A DNA stretch of 64,000 nt from Sphagnum compactum (Eukaryota; Bryophyta; Sphagnopsida; Sphagnales), in the NCBI GenBank assembly GCA_965153455.1, contig OZ234495.1, positions 14,070,875 through 14,134,874 on the forward strand. The letters run 5' to 3'. Position 1 is the first letter of the stretch. Every line of letters begins with the position of its first letter. A program made the translations under genes and the position numbers. Positions 25,610 to 38,911 of this stretch are shown here, in pieces. The notes beneath the pieces were generated by a model. It saw only the letters and a list, made by a program, of their open reading frames with translations, was not told the origin of the DNA and searched no databases.

Positions 25610-26610
25610 TCAAGTTTTGGATTTAGGGTTTGCCTTAAAATTTCAATTTTAATGCTTTGGATTATAGTTTTAAGGTCTAGATGTGGGGTTTGGATTAAGT
25701 TTTTGTTTTAGTGCTTTAAATTAAGGTTTTAGGCTTTCGATTTAAAGTTTCGGATTAGGGTTTTGTGCTTTGGATTAAGGTTTTCGAGTTTAGATTTAGG
25801 GTTTGGATTAAGTATCTATTTTAACACTTTAAATTAGGGTTTTAGTTTTAAGGCTTTGGATTTAGGGTTCTGGATTTAGGGTTTGGATTAGGGTGTAAGG
25901 TATTGTGCTTTACATTAAAATTTTAGGGTTTAAATTTAGGGTTTGGATTAAGTTTTTGTTTTAGTGTTTTAAATCAGGGTTTTAGTTTTCGGGTTTGGGA
26001 TCTATGGTTTTAAAGCTTTTGATTTAGGTTTTTGATTGAGGTGTAGGGTTTTGGATTGAAGTTTAGGGTTTTATGCTTTGGATTAAGGTTTTAGAGTTTA
26101 GATTTCGGGTTTGGATTAAGTTTTTATTTTAATGCTTTAGATTAGGGTTTTATTGTAGGGTTTTGGATTTAAGCTTAAGGGCTTTGTGCTTTACATTAAA
26201 GTTTTAGGGGGTATAGATTTAAAGTTTGGATTAAGTTTTTGTTTTAATACTTTAGTTTAGGGTTTTAATTTTAAGGCCTTGGATGTAGGGTTTTCGATTT
26301 AAGGTTTGAATTAAGGTTTAGGGTTTTGTGCTTTGCATTAAAGTTTGGGGTTTAGATTTAAGGTTTCAATTATGTTTTTGTTTTAATAATTTAGATTAAG
26401 GTTTTAGTTTCAAGGCTTTGGATTTAGGGTTTTGGGTTAAGGTTTAAGGTTTTGTATTTTGCATTAAAGTTTTAGGGTTTACTATTTTGGATTAAGGTTT
26501 TAAAGTTTAGATTTAGGGTTTGGATTGAATTTTTGTTTCAGCGCCTTAGATTAGGGTTTTAGTTTTAGGACTTTGTATTTAGGGTTTGGATTAGGGTTTG
26601 ATCTTCTAGT
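25610..26610 (+). repeat. Telomere-like (TTTAGGG) degenerate array with long-range periodicity
   Basis: About 1 kb consists of TTTAGGG, TTTGGATTAGGG and TTTTAGTTTTAGG words, related to the plant telomere repeat but heavily degenerated. A longer order is superimposed. The phrase GGATTAAGTTTTTGTTTTA (with variants) starts at 25691, 25805, 25945, 26113, 26228, 26367 and 26522. The steps are 114, 140, 168, 115, 139 and 155 bases. The array is therefore made of composite units, not simple heptamers. Confidence 0.8.
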
Positions 26611-26865
26611 TAAGATTTGGGACTTACATGTGATCACCACATTTAGACTAGGCATCCTTCAAAATTGACCTCGAAGCAACGCCTTTTGCAGTTCATTTTT
26701 TATATGAAACATGATAATGTTTCCATGTATGATGCATTTGTATGGAATTCATCAAAAAGTTGTGATGATGTCATCTTCATTGCATCTTGCATTAATGATG
26801 CAATTGGAGATGAGATTTGATGGCCCATAGCACAGGAGCAGGTTGTGTTGGGCACAAATTTATTT

Positions 26866-28252
26866 ATTTATTTTCTTTCCATATCTTTCTTTATTTCTCT
26901 TTGTTTCTCACTACACCTCTTTAATCCTCTCCATCTCTCTCTTTTTCTTTTTGTTTTTTTCTTTGCACCTCTCTGAGTCCCTCCATCTCTCTCTATTTGT
27001 GTCATTCTTTCTTTCTCTCTATTTGTTTCTTTGTCTGTCTCTCTCTATGCCTTTGAATCTATCCATCCTTTTTTTAAAATTTCTCTATGTCTTTGTTTTT
27101 GTCTTTGTCCCTCTCTCTCTGTTTTTGTTTCTCTCCATTTTTCTCTTTTTTTGTCTTTCTTTCTTTCTTTTTCTCTATTTGTTTCTTTCTATGCTTCTGT
27201 TTCTCTCCATTTCGTTTTCTTTCTGTCTTTCTTTCTGTCTTTCTTTCTCTATTCTTTTCTCTTTTCTCTCTCTACACCTCTCTCTCTCTTTGTTTTTCTC
27301 CATCTTTCTTTCTTTCTTTCTTTCTCTTTATCTCTCTCTCTACACCTGTGATCTCTCCATCTTTCTTTCTCTTTCTCTCTTTGCTTCTATTTCTCTCCAT
27401 CTTTGTCTGTCTTTGTCTTTCTTTCTTTCTCTCATTTGTTTCTCTCTCTTTGTGCCTATAACTCTCTATCTCTCTCTCCATCTCTCTCTATCTTTGTTTT
27501 CCTTTCTTTCTCTCTATTTATTTCTACCTTTTTATCTCTTTCTGCACCTTTGAGTTTTTTTTCCTCTCTCTCTATGTTTCTCTCCATCTTTTTCTAACCT
27601 TGTCTTTCTTTCTCTCTCTCTATCTTTCTCTTGACATGTCTTAATCTTTTCATTTCTCTCTGTGTGTTTCTTTCCATCTCTCTCTATCTCTATCTTTCTT
27701 TCTTTCTCTCTATTTATTTCTCTCTCTCTCTCTATCTCTTTCTGTGCCTCTAAGTCTCACACACTCTCTCTATCTGTCTTTTTTTCTTTCTCTTTCTCTT
27801 TTCGCCTCTGAATTTTTTCATCTCTCTTTCTCTCTTTCTCTCTCTCTATGTTTTTCTCCATCTTTATCTATTTTTCTTTCTGTATCTCTCTATTTCTCTC
27901 CATCTCTATCTTTTTTCCTTCCTTTCTCTCTATTTGTTTCTCTCTCTATTTTTTTCTATTTATGTCTTTCTTTCTTTCTCTTTATTTATTTCTTTCCTTT
28001 TATCTCTCTCTCTCTACGCCTCTGAGTCTTCTCATCTCTCTCTCTCTTTCTCCATCTCTTTGTTTGTTTTTCTTTCTTTCTCTATTTGTTTCTCTTTCTT
28101 TGTCTTTCTTTTTGCGCCTCTAAGTCTTTTCATCTTTCTTTCTTTTTTTTCTTGCTTTGCTTTTGTTTCTCTCCATCTCTTTCTTTCTTTCTATCTTTCT
28201 TTCTCTCTCTTTATTTGCTTCTATGTTTTTGTTTCTTTCTTTGTGCCTTTCT
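26866..28252 (+). repeat. 1.4-kb polypyrimidine (CTTT/CTCT) tract
   Basis: The plus strand is almost entirely C and T, as CTTT, CTCTCT and TCTATTTGTTTCT words, with a few interrupting purines, often in 'CGCCTCTGAGTC'-like islands. Every plus-strand frame gives Leu/Phe/Ser runs and the minus strand gives Glu/Arg/Lys runs. These are repeat translations, not genes. Confidence 0.9.
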
Positions 28253-28439
28253 AAACAACTGCCCAGCCTAAGTGATGTTAAACCCTAAACCAATAACAGC
28301 CATAGATGTATGAATTCAAAAAGGATTGTTAGATTTAAATGAAAGATGATTAACCTTGGATTAGAACATCCCGCAATACTTGTAGTGTAGATGTATTTGA
28401 TTTAAAAAATCTCGCAAATCTGCAGATTCCTTCCTTCTT

Positions 28440-30110
28440 CAGCTACACTATGGTTGTTCCGACACCAAGTCCCTAAACCCACCATTGGTCATCAAAAGCA
28501 GGTTAATGTAAAAACATCAAATGGCGTTCCAACTTGAATTAATGAATATCAAGTAGCTCACTAGGCTCATTATCTCACTGTGTTCAAGATCCAAGTAGAA
28601 TAATGTTCTAGATCTCCTAAACCTTGATCAAACATAACCTTAAATTTAGCATAGTGGTCAACATAATAATGTCAATGGAAGAACATGATATAAATGTTCA
28701 AGTTAAATTCATGAATAGCAGTTAGCTTATGGGGTTCATTGTGTTCAAGATGGTAGGTAGATGAAATGATGATTTGGATGAGTTGATGTGAACAACCGGT
28801 TGGATCTCCTGGACATTGATCAAACAGAACCTTAATCCCCACATTCATAAACAAAAACCCATCATGACATATCCATTTGATGACTATTCGAGATTTGGAT
28901 TTATATGTTGAACAACTAGCTTCCTCAATTCATCGGGTTCAAGTGAACAAGATGAAACAATCAATTCGTTGGGTTGAAATGAACAACGCTCTCAATCTTC
29001 TGGACATTGATCTAACAGAACCCTAATCCCCACATCCATAAACACAAACCCCATCAATGCATAGCCATTTGCCCATAGATCCTATTCCATCTGGGCAATC
29101 ATCATTTTGACTTCATGGAAAGATGAATTTTATCAAGGTCTATTCCAAACAGTAATCGAAGCCTAACCAATGCCCATTATTTGGCTATAATTGGCACTCA
29201 AGAAAAAGTCTGCCACTTTGTTAACAACTTCAATGCCTATTGGACCTCATGATGTCCTCTGTGATAGTTGAAAGCATGGTTGACCCTAGCATCCTTAAGG
29301 TGGGTGAAAGGCATAATCTCATTTTAAAAAATTACAGATAGGCCTAGGGTTTGTCTACTTCTCTTGCACAAAAAAAACTCATTCAAACTTTGAAACAGAA
29401 TGGGCTTTGAAAGGACCCTGATTATCAAAGTACCTGGCAAATTTTACCTATCATGTGTTTTGGAGTTGCTGGAAACCCACATGTTGAAAAATTTCCACCT
29501 ATTATAGAACTAGGAAGGATGCCTTGTATACTCAACTACAAAAACTTACATTTGATCCAATTGAAAAAATTAACAGTTTGAGCTAGAAGAAGATGCACTG
29601 AGTTTTGATACCCTAAACCATAAATATGTGCACTCTCTTACATGCACCTTACTTGCATATTCAACTCTCTTTATTTTGTCAAAACGTTTGATGAGTGTCC
29701 AAGATATATGTTGAGTAACTAGCTCGTTGGGTTCAAGTTCGCAATTAGATGACATGTTGACTTCAAGAGGTGCAAGTGAATAACCAACTAGATTTCATGG
29801 ACCTTGATCAAACAAAACCTTATACTTGCCATTAGTCAACAAAAAAACATCAATGCAAAAACATAAAATGGCTTCTAGGTTGAACTTATGAGCAATAGCT
29901 AGTTCACTAGGTGCAGTATGCTCAAATGAATAGGTAGATGAAATGATGACCTAATTGGATGGAAGTCAACAACCGATTGGATCTCCTAAACCTTGATCAA
30001 ACAAAACCCTAAACCCCACCTTGATCAACAAAATAACATTTCTGGATTGTTTAGGTTTATATGTTGAGCAACCAATTCCTTGGGCTTGCTGGGTTGAAGC
30101 AAACAACCAC
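28440..30110 (+). repeat. Satellite-like tandem array, ~190-bp unit
   Basis: A shared core of the form GATCTCCTRRACATTGATCAAACARAACC recurs at 28611, 28803, 28994, 29791 and 29980. The steps are 192, 191, 797 and 189 bases. Each unit also has 'AAAACATCAAATGGC', 'TAGCTCACTAGGCTCA' and 'GTTCAAGATGG...AGATGAAATGATGA' parts. The 797-base gap (about 29080-29570) is non-repeat sequence plus one more partial unit. Divergence between units is substantial. Confidence 0.75.
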
Positions 30111-33100
30111 AATAAATGAACATGACCTCAATAAGAAAGCAAGTTCTAACAAGTCATGGAAGTAGGAAACTTTATAGATTCTAATTCAATCAAATTACAA
30201 AATGCGTGTAGCACAAATTAAACTAGCAACCCTAATGAAGAAAGAAAAAATCTATATTTGCATCTGATTCCACATTTTCAAAGGATTCAAATGTATCATA
30301 TCATTATAAAAAATCTTATAAATAATATATTTCAATTTGAAGTTGTTCATGAAAAGAATGTCTCTTGAGACCATGCATGGCTACAAATTTCTACTAAGCC
30401 TAATTATTGATTTTGACAAATTCCAAAGCATTCCATGCAATTGTTTCCCCCATTGCCTTACACCACCCCTTGTTTACTCAGCGAAGACACCAAAGCGTGG
30501 ACAGGGTCATGGGTAAGCATGGAAGAATGTATGCAATCACAACATTGTCTGTGAAAGGTGGTAGAAGATGGCAAGCATCATCAACAATTGGTGTGATGAA
30601 AAGTTGTTGGAAGTTTTGAAAACTAAGAGTGGAAGAATCTGGAATTATGGGATGGAAATCGAGCTCCAAAGATTACAACAAAAGGGATGCAATTACAAAT
30701 GTGATTAATTCACAAAACTTGTGACAGAATACAGAAAGAGACCAACAAGACAAGAGGAATGCCTCCCATAGAATTAGCTCACAATCTAAAACATCAAAAA
30801 AAACATCTTCACCTTCCCACGATTTGGAAATGAAGACCATTTGGGTGGGAACAAAAGGAAAGAAATTTAAGTATAAAAACCTTATGCGAAGCTCCACTTT
30901 GTCACTTTAAGGGTCGTTATCGAAATTTTTCATTGTCAAAATTGCAGTTGTTATCAAAACTTTTCTTAACAAAGTTGCAACTCACTACTGGAACCACAAA
31001 CCACAATGTTGAAAGCTCACCACGAAGACCACAACACCCGCGAAACTCAAAGCTCACAAATTGCTCAAAGTTCAAAGCAAATCCTTATTCACAAATTATT
31101 AAACCTTAAAACCTTATTCACAAACTATTTTTGTTCCAGACCTTTTTGGTTTCAGACCTTCCTCACAAATTGGTTGGGCTCTATACCTTCTTCGCAAAAA
31201 ACATTCGCTTTAGTCACATTCACATTGTAAAACAAAACCACAAAATACAAGAGGAAACTCCTTTGATCCTGAGTTAAAGAACAATTTTGAGTCTACTCCT
31301 ATCTTTTTTGCCTTCAGGAAATGCCCATTGTGTCTTTTGTCATTTCTTTTCCCTAAACCCAATATTGGAACCCTTTGTTTTCTAACTTTACGAATAACTC
31401 TAATGTAAACGATAAATGATATTATATATGTGAAAATACTTGTCATTTGCACTAGTGAAAAATATATCAAATAAAGTTTGATTTAGAATGAAAAATCAAA
31501 TGCTTCCCCCAAGTATTATAGTAGCCTAGCTCTAGTGTTGAATATATATTTATATTTATTTTATTTCTCAAATTTTTGTTGCCATCAATAAAAAATTCTA
31601 ATGAGAGTGATTCATTAGAGTTGGTTTAGGTAGGACAATTAAGATTTCATAAGAAATGATCTTCACTTACAGAACTTAAATTTGGAATTAGTTTAGCCCA
31701 AATAAAAAGGTGTATTTTTAATTTATCTTTTTAATTTATCAACATTATAAACAAGGTAATAAATAATAAGTACCTAATCACCTCCTCTTATTATAATTTT
31801 GACAACACAAAACTTGGTCTTCCATTTATTATGCATAAATGATTTCAAAGATTCCCATTCCCTTACTAAATCCTACAAGATTTACAATCCAAACATTCCA
31901 AAAAATTTAGCCTTGCTTTACTACCACCAAGCATGAATATGGCTTGTGAAGATCATAGATGCCTCGCCATGGTGGCAATGTTCTTTTTAAGGATTCTTGA
32001 AAGTTGTTATAGTGGTTATTGTGTGATCAAGCTAATAACTCAAGTGGTTACACTCATATGGCTAGTTATTTTTTGATTAGTTATACAAAAAATAATAATT
32101 TAAAAATAGCATATGGTTATTTCATGTTGCATTATGTATGTGAATAGTGGTTATTTCAATTTTGACAAAGTTTGAATTTAAGCCACAATTTTTAAAAAAA
32201 CTTGTGGAACCATTTGGTGAATCTTGGAAGATTGGAATGGCAAAGCTTGATAAAAAAATCATGGCCAATGATTTTAGGTACTTGAATTACAACTTCCAAG
32301 TTAAGGATTAAACACAATCAATTTCTACACTTCCACAAAATTCAAAATAAAAATTGAAATCACATGAACAAATTGCAATGCATAAAAAACAATTTGACAA
32401 ATCATGTGAAGGAGTTGAACCCTTGTCCCAAAGAACATTGCACCCAATGGTAACACATGATCCTAACCTACAAGCCATACATTAATTTAGGGAAAGTCAA
32501 ATGGCACTCAAAAGGGAAAGAAAATTTACCCAAACTCAAATTGGTTGACATCATGGAAATTGGGGGTTGTTTAATTTGTTCCAGTGAGCCATTGAAGTTA
32601 GATTACATCAAGCTAAAAGACCTTTTATTTGCTTTTGCATTAATCCAAATTGTTATGAAATCATCATAAACAAAAATATCAATGATATAAAATAGTTGTG
32701 CAAACATATGCACCACCAAATCCAAATGTTCACAAAACTGATTTTGAAATCTTGTTTTCATGAATGTCAAGGTTTAAAAGTTCTTTCATCTTCCATAGAT
32801 CCCATAATCCAACCATAGCCAACTTTGCTAGTTTCATGAACTCAAAAAGTAGAACACATAACAAAAAGTTTGAACATTGGATTTAGGTCCATGGGCCAAT
32901 ACATAGCTCATTGAACATTGGACATATATAAATCTAATCCAAAAAAGAAGATTGCAAGTTTAAGATATTCACATCAAAAACTACTAAGACCCAGATTTGG
33001 GCCAATCCAAATTTTTGGGATGACAATAAAAGCCTTTCAAAACGGCCATATTGAACAAGAAAAGCGATACGTTCACATAAAAAATTTAGCCAATACTATG

Positions 33101-33849
33101 GATACACCAACCCTAAAGCACTTATCACATCTTGAGCAAAAAATCACTTCTCAAGTTCATCATTAACCTTAGTTGTTGCTTCAAAACATTATCTTTGCAT
33201 ATTGTTAATAAGTGGTTTCAAAATAAGGTGAACCAATTCAAGTAGATAAATAGTCCATAAAAAGTTCATTTAGTAATGTTAAAATTGCAATCTACAATGA
33301 TATCAATGTCTAAGTGGGGGAATAAAGGTGGTTAATGAAATAATAAAGATTATATGAATAAGAGCTCAACTAGATGAATCTTTAACATGCATATTCAAAG
33401 AAAAAAATTAAAATCCGTCAAAAATTTGAGTATGATATGGACTTTTGAAAATCAAGTCCATTTTAAGACATTCAAAAGTCCATATCTTATTTTGGGGCAA
33501 GGTTTTTCTAAGAAAAAAAATCATCTATGTTACTTTTGCTTTAATACAACACATATTGAATCCTTATAAAATAACCCAAACAGTACTCATAAACAAAAAT
33601 GTATTTGTATAAAGCCAAAGACAAAAGACCAATCCATATTTTTCAATTTCAAAAGTTTGATATTTTATATTTGGAAAACATATGTTATATTTTTCATGTA
33701 GATGTCTTCTTGTTCAAGTTGAAAATCTTAATTGAATGGAAATTTGGCATAATGATGATTTAAAAGCATGTTAATGCATGACACTCTACAAAAACTTGCA
33801 ATGTGACTCAAAAAATGGTCCACCTTATCTTACACCCACCTTAATGGTT
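30111..33849. other. Gene-free AT-rich block
   Basis: No frame carries recognisable protein motifs. A 16-base perfect inverted pair (GATATGGACTTTTGAA at 33434-33449 and TTCAAAAGTCCATATC at 33471-33486) lies within about 33230-33560. The wording of that stretch loosely recalls 38000-38420, which suggests another diverged repeat family. Confidence 0.5.
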
Positions 33850-35430
33850 TGTTGAAAAATAGAATGAATCATACACTTCTAGACTAATGTCTCAAGACAA
33901 TGAAAATGCATCATGATGAAACTATCATCAAATTTAAAATTCAACTTCTCCAAACCAATATTCAAATTAGGGCATGCACCACCACATCTAATGTCCCATT
34001 TAGCAAGTTTTGATACTCATTGAACACATCATTCATGTAGGCATTCTAGAGGGTTAATATACCACCAGTAGAATTTTGTTTGGCACAACTTAATTACAAC
34101 AACAAAATCACATACAAACATAGTTGGGACTAAGAGAATTTAATTCATTCATTCAACCCTTCAAGCATGGGCATGATACGAAAAAACTCCAACTTTAACT
34201 CCATCACAAAACAACTCTAGATTATTGTCAACTAATTGGTTAATAATGCCAACATCTTAATGCATTTTCAAAACCAAGGCATGTTATTCAAATAAAATTC
34301 TATTAGCTAACAACACCATTGAAATCTAACAATTTTAATATTCTTCAAAATTTGTTGACCCCTATTTTTGCAATGTTAACCAATTCAACAAACTCCTAAG
34401 TTCTCTTTGGAGTACAAGAGAAATATGCATATTTGTTTTGTTGCACATCCTCAATTTTTCACACAATTCTTAGTTCAAAAATAATTTGGACTATCAAATT
34501 AGTGTGGTGGTTCATACAATGCACACCCATGAAGAATGGTGCATTCTTGTCTTTCAATTGGACTATCACACATGTTTTAACACCTTGAAAAACACTCACC
34601 CCATTAGCTATAAATTTGATTAGTTTGGATGCAATTGTAACTTGATTCAAATCACCAAAGAACAACATGGCATCCACTAGAATGCACTTCAAATTATCAA
34701 AAGTGGCCCCATCAACCACTCATTACAAGGATAACAATAATGGAATTCATCGCCATTTTCAACAATGTAAGCATGAATGGAAACCCATGATTGTTGATCA
34801 AAAGTGACTTCATCATTGAAAAAGGGAATGAATTTAGCACTTTCAACCAAAGATTTGGTTTTGTTGAAAACCAACTCATGCATGCAAGATGCCATTTCCT
34901 AACCACTTGTGTTTGACCAATGGGTTTTTGGAAAAAAATTGACATCAAGGAAATGCAATAGCTTGCTCATGCTTTCATAATTAGTCATAGGTCTACCTTC
35001 AACCAACATGTGGAAACAAATAAAAAATTACACCAATTTTTTCTTCCTTTCTCCAATAGTAGCATGGCAATGGCAAACTTGCTTGAAAATTATATCCTTC
35101 ATGGTTGTTACATATATAATGTTTCATTCTTAACATGGATTAATTATTTATTCATGTAGTATTCTCCAACACAAAAAACTCCTAGAATGGCCACTAAAGT
35201 TTTCCTATTTCCACCATGTTTCCAAAGGTTGTCCAATTTAAGGTCCAACAACTTTTCCTTACCCATTATTTTGGTACAAACTTGGCATCTAATTTTATGC
35301 ACCTTCCCTTATTCATCCACCACAAATTCAACCCATGGAAGTTCAGCATTCCAAACATCTTGAAGCACCCTATTTTGTTCATAATCCTTTTTTTTCCTTT
35401 TAGTTTCCTCAACAAAAATCTCAATATATG
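33850..35430 (-). pseudogene. Decayed hAT-type transposase (ZNF862/DUF4371-like)
   Basis: Fragments in family order on the minus strand, in shifting frames: a degraded zinc-finger-like N-terminus near 35270-35390, a 'YESMSKLLHFLDVKFFPK'-like stretch near 34930-35000, then 'FIPFFNDEVTFDQQSWVSIH' (about 34765-34830). These are followed by 'QVTIASKLIKFIANGVSVFQ', 'GVHCMNHHTNLIVQ' (34470-34660) and 'CMPMLEGLNE'-like pieces further on. The DE(V)T...SW, 'DGV.VFQG' and 'HC.AHRTNL' motifs are hallmarks of this plant hAT-like group. Several frameshifts and stops are present and the region around 34330 appears deleted. The element cannot encode an active enzyme as read. Confidence 0.78.
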
Positions 35431-36230
35431 CATCAGAAAGAGGTTCAACAAAAAAAGAGGGTAGGGTCTAGTTGTTATTAGAAGATGCAACATTGATTGA
35501 TTCAATTTGAAAAAATAACATATGGAATTTAAAGTTCTGAGGAGGTTGCAAAGGGGCCATGTACAATGAAAAGGGCTAGGTAATGAAAACAATGGACAAC
35601 AAGAGCAAATGAGCACTAAACCCTAAACCTTAAACTCAAATGAATTGAATGAAAAATGATCATTAATAGAAAACAATGACTCAATTCAATCAAACCCTAA
35701 TGCTTGTCATCACATATGGCAAGTTGGAAACTTATCCAATTGTCAAATGGCACCATTGCGTTGTCCAATGTTGTTGATACCTACTTGTCATTCTTCGCCA
35801 ATGATGAACATTACATAGGGCTTGTTGCTTGTTGTTGCATACAAAGTGATCACTTGTGCCATCACGGGTTATGCAATTAAAATCACCAACATTAGATTGT
35901 GTTATTATTAGAACTTAAGATGAATTCAATGTGCATTTTGCAAGGGACCATTTAAGTAACAAGTTGGAGGTGGATCTCATTTTTTCAATCATTGACGATG
36001 AATAGATTATTGCATCTAGTTGATGAGCAACAATTTATAAATTCCTAATGCACTTTTCAAGTTCTAAATCATGTCGGGACTTGGGACCCAGTGTGGACAA
36101 AATTTGAAATTCATAATTTAGATTTGTGTGTGCATTGTGTGACGTGTGTTGTCATCCATACTTGCATGTTCATTGTTGTCTAAACTTTATCAATTTGGGA
36201 TGGGGTTTGAAAAATTGGGATAGGTTGCAA
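35431..36230. other. Spacer between hAT wreck and ~230-bp repeat
   Basis: No gene is seen. A segment at about 35560-35665 (…GACAACAAGAGCAAATGAGCACTAAACC…) is the inverted counterpart of 36350-36450. It is therefore an inverted copy of part of the tandem repeat that follows. Confidence 0.5.
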
Positions 36231-36254
36231 CTTGTGATTTACAAAATGTTGAAA

Positions 36255-36760
36255 AGGTTCGAAGGTCTTATAAATAATATATATAGAAGTAAGCTCTTAC
36301 AATTTGTTGTCAATTTTGCATTGCATTCAATTGAATTGAGTATTGTTGTTTTTTATTGAATGTATTTCATTCACTTCAATGTCAAATTTAGGGTTTAAGG
36401 TTTAATGGTCATTTGCTCTTGTTGTCCCTTGTTTTCATGACTCATGGCCTTCATTGGTTCAGTTCATTTCCTTGAGCAAGGCTCTAAGGTCTTATAAAGT
36501 AGTAGTTGCATAATGTAAAGGTAAGTTTTTATAGTTATCATTTTTGTATTGCATTTTGTTGGATTGAGTATCCTTGTTTTTTGTTGAATGTTTCTCATTC
36601 AATTCATTCAAATTTAACATTTAAGGTTTAATGTTCATTTGTTCTTATTCTCCTTAATTTTTAATCTTCATTGCTCACTATTTAGTATGTTCATTAGCTT
36701 AGTCCTTTTCATTGTTCCAAGGTTTATAAAACAATAATTAGACAATGTAGAGGTAGAAAC
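36255..36760 (+). repeat. Tandem repeat, ~230-bp unit
   Basis: The phrase AAGGTCTTATAAA...GTAAG starts at 36262, 36486 and (as AAGGTTTATAAA) 36719, giving steps of 224 and 233 bases. Each unit also has 'TTGCATTGCATT', 'TTGAGTAT(T/C)(G/C)TTGTTTTTT', 'TTCATTCA' and 'TTTAAGGTTTAATG(G/T)(T)CATTTG'. An inverted partial copy lies at 35560-35665, on the far side of a ~600-base spacer. Confidence 0.7.
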
Positions 36761-38862
36761 CATAGGCAAAAGAAATTCCTATGTATTTAAAATTCCCCTT
36801 TAAATTTTGCCCTAGATTTTAAACATAGAAGAAAAGGTAAGTTCCAAGTCAAAATCTTGTGATATTTTGCCTTTAAAAAACACTATATGGTGGGTGGGCT
36901 CCTAACCAATGTTGACCAATTATTGAATTTTAATCAATTATCAAGTCAATTATGAAATTGTACTAGTTGGTTCTTGGTTAAATTGATAGCCACCTAATAT
37001 TGAATTTTCAAAATCTAATAGCCTGCTTGGATGATGTGAGCATCATCTAGGTAGGTTATCAATATTTAAATACTAAAATTAAATAATTAAGGAAAAATTT
37101 ACATTTTTATAAATGACAAGTTAACCAGCAATTATCCACTAATTATTTAATAAACTATTCTTATGCATAAGAAACGATTATTACCCAATTTTTTTGTTAG
37201 TCTATTCAACACATTTTTAAAAAAAAATTGATGTTGATAACCTATATGGTTCGAAAAAAATTCAAAAAAAACCCTACCTAACAATTATTTTTAAGAAAAA
37301 AAAAAGATAACAATATGCCTAACTTTTCAAAAAATAAAAGTGCCCACTCAATTAGATTTTGCATCTCCTCTTCCTTTGACCCAAAAGAACACCAACTTAG
37401 AACAAATTCTATTTTCTTAGCTTTCTTTTTAGCCTCTTCACCCATCTTGCACCATACCAAACCTACGTCCACCTCTTTTCTCTCTACTTGTTTGATTAGA
37501 AATTTCTACACAACACAAAATACAATTCGGCTACAAAGATGCATCCACACTTCAACAATGGTAGTTGCAAATCAAATTTTCTTTGCCACCAACATAATTA
37601 TTTAATGACAAAAGTTCCACACACAAAACACATTTCATATTTTTTGCCAAAAGGAGCTATTTGCACTCCAAAAGTGAACCCTTAAAAAACCCTAGTATCA
37701 TAATTATAGTCTTGGGAGGTTTTCAAATGCCCATTTGTTTCTTGACCCGGTTTTCAGTTTGATTCTCACAATGAGAATTGGTCGACACCTTTACATGTGA
37801 AAATCGAAGTGAGAACCAACTTCAGGTTTTCACATGAATGAGAACTGATCATGAGAACCAATTCTATTATTTATAATTATATATATGGGAGAACTGGACA
37901 TGTATTCTCATAAAATTTACATCTAATCCTTAGAGTCCATGTGCGAGTTGGTGTTGTTGTTTTTCATTTTTTTGTGGTACCATTGGTTAAATGGAAATAA
38001 AGTCCATGTTAATAGGAGCCCAAGTAGAGATTCCAAATATATGCACCTTTGGAAAAATAATTTGAAAATGAATGGAAAATAATAATGTTATGGACTTATG
38101 AAAATACAAATTAATTTAGGGCATTCAAAAGTTCAAAGGTAGAATTTGGCTATGATTCTTTAGAGAAAAATTCATATAAAAGTGTATTATTTCATTCTAA
38201 CTCATATGCTACATCACTATAGATAATTTTGAATAAAATTTAAGATGAACCTTTCAATTTTCTATCATTCTGATCAATCACCTAGTCCATAATTTTGAAT
38301 TTTAAAAGTCCATTACTACTAGCATATGAACTTTTTATCAATAAACAACTACACAAATATCTTCATAATAAAGTTCTTAGTTTACATTCAATTACCAATT
38401 AATAGATTTTAAATATAATATTCACCATATGCCTTTGAACAAGGGGTACCTAGCAAAAAAACCATTGTGACACCAAAAATGAGCCACCATACCTTGCATT
38501 CACCCATTAACAGCAATTGTGAGCATTCCAAGGAAGATCTTGCATTAATTGATATTAATATTCTCAAGTTTGTCCAATTGTGGTGAAATTTTTTCCAAAA
38601 TAGAAAATTTCATTGTAAAATGATGAAATCCTTTCAAAACATTTCAAAATATAGTGAATTTTTTCTTTAAAAATAGATATTTTGTGATTTTTTTATCACA
38701 TGGTGTTGTTTTTTTTCGTTGTTACTGCTTTTCTCACATGGTGAATTAATTAATTAATTAATTAATTAAATTTTAATTAATGAAAAAAATTATAACCAAG
38801 TTGTGAAAATTGAGTGAAATTGAAAAATTAAGAATTTTGATACCTAGATTGATTCTCACCAA

Positions 38863-38911
<49 letters not shown>

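Noticed and set aside
26843-28271. Long open frames full of Leu/Phe/Ser (plus) or Glu/Arg/Lys (minus)
   Set aside because: They are direct translations of the polypyrimidine microsatellite; all frames are open because the sequence rarely makes stops.
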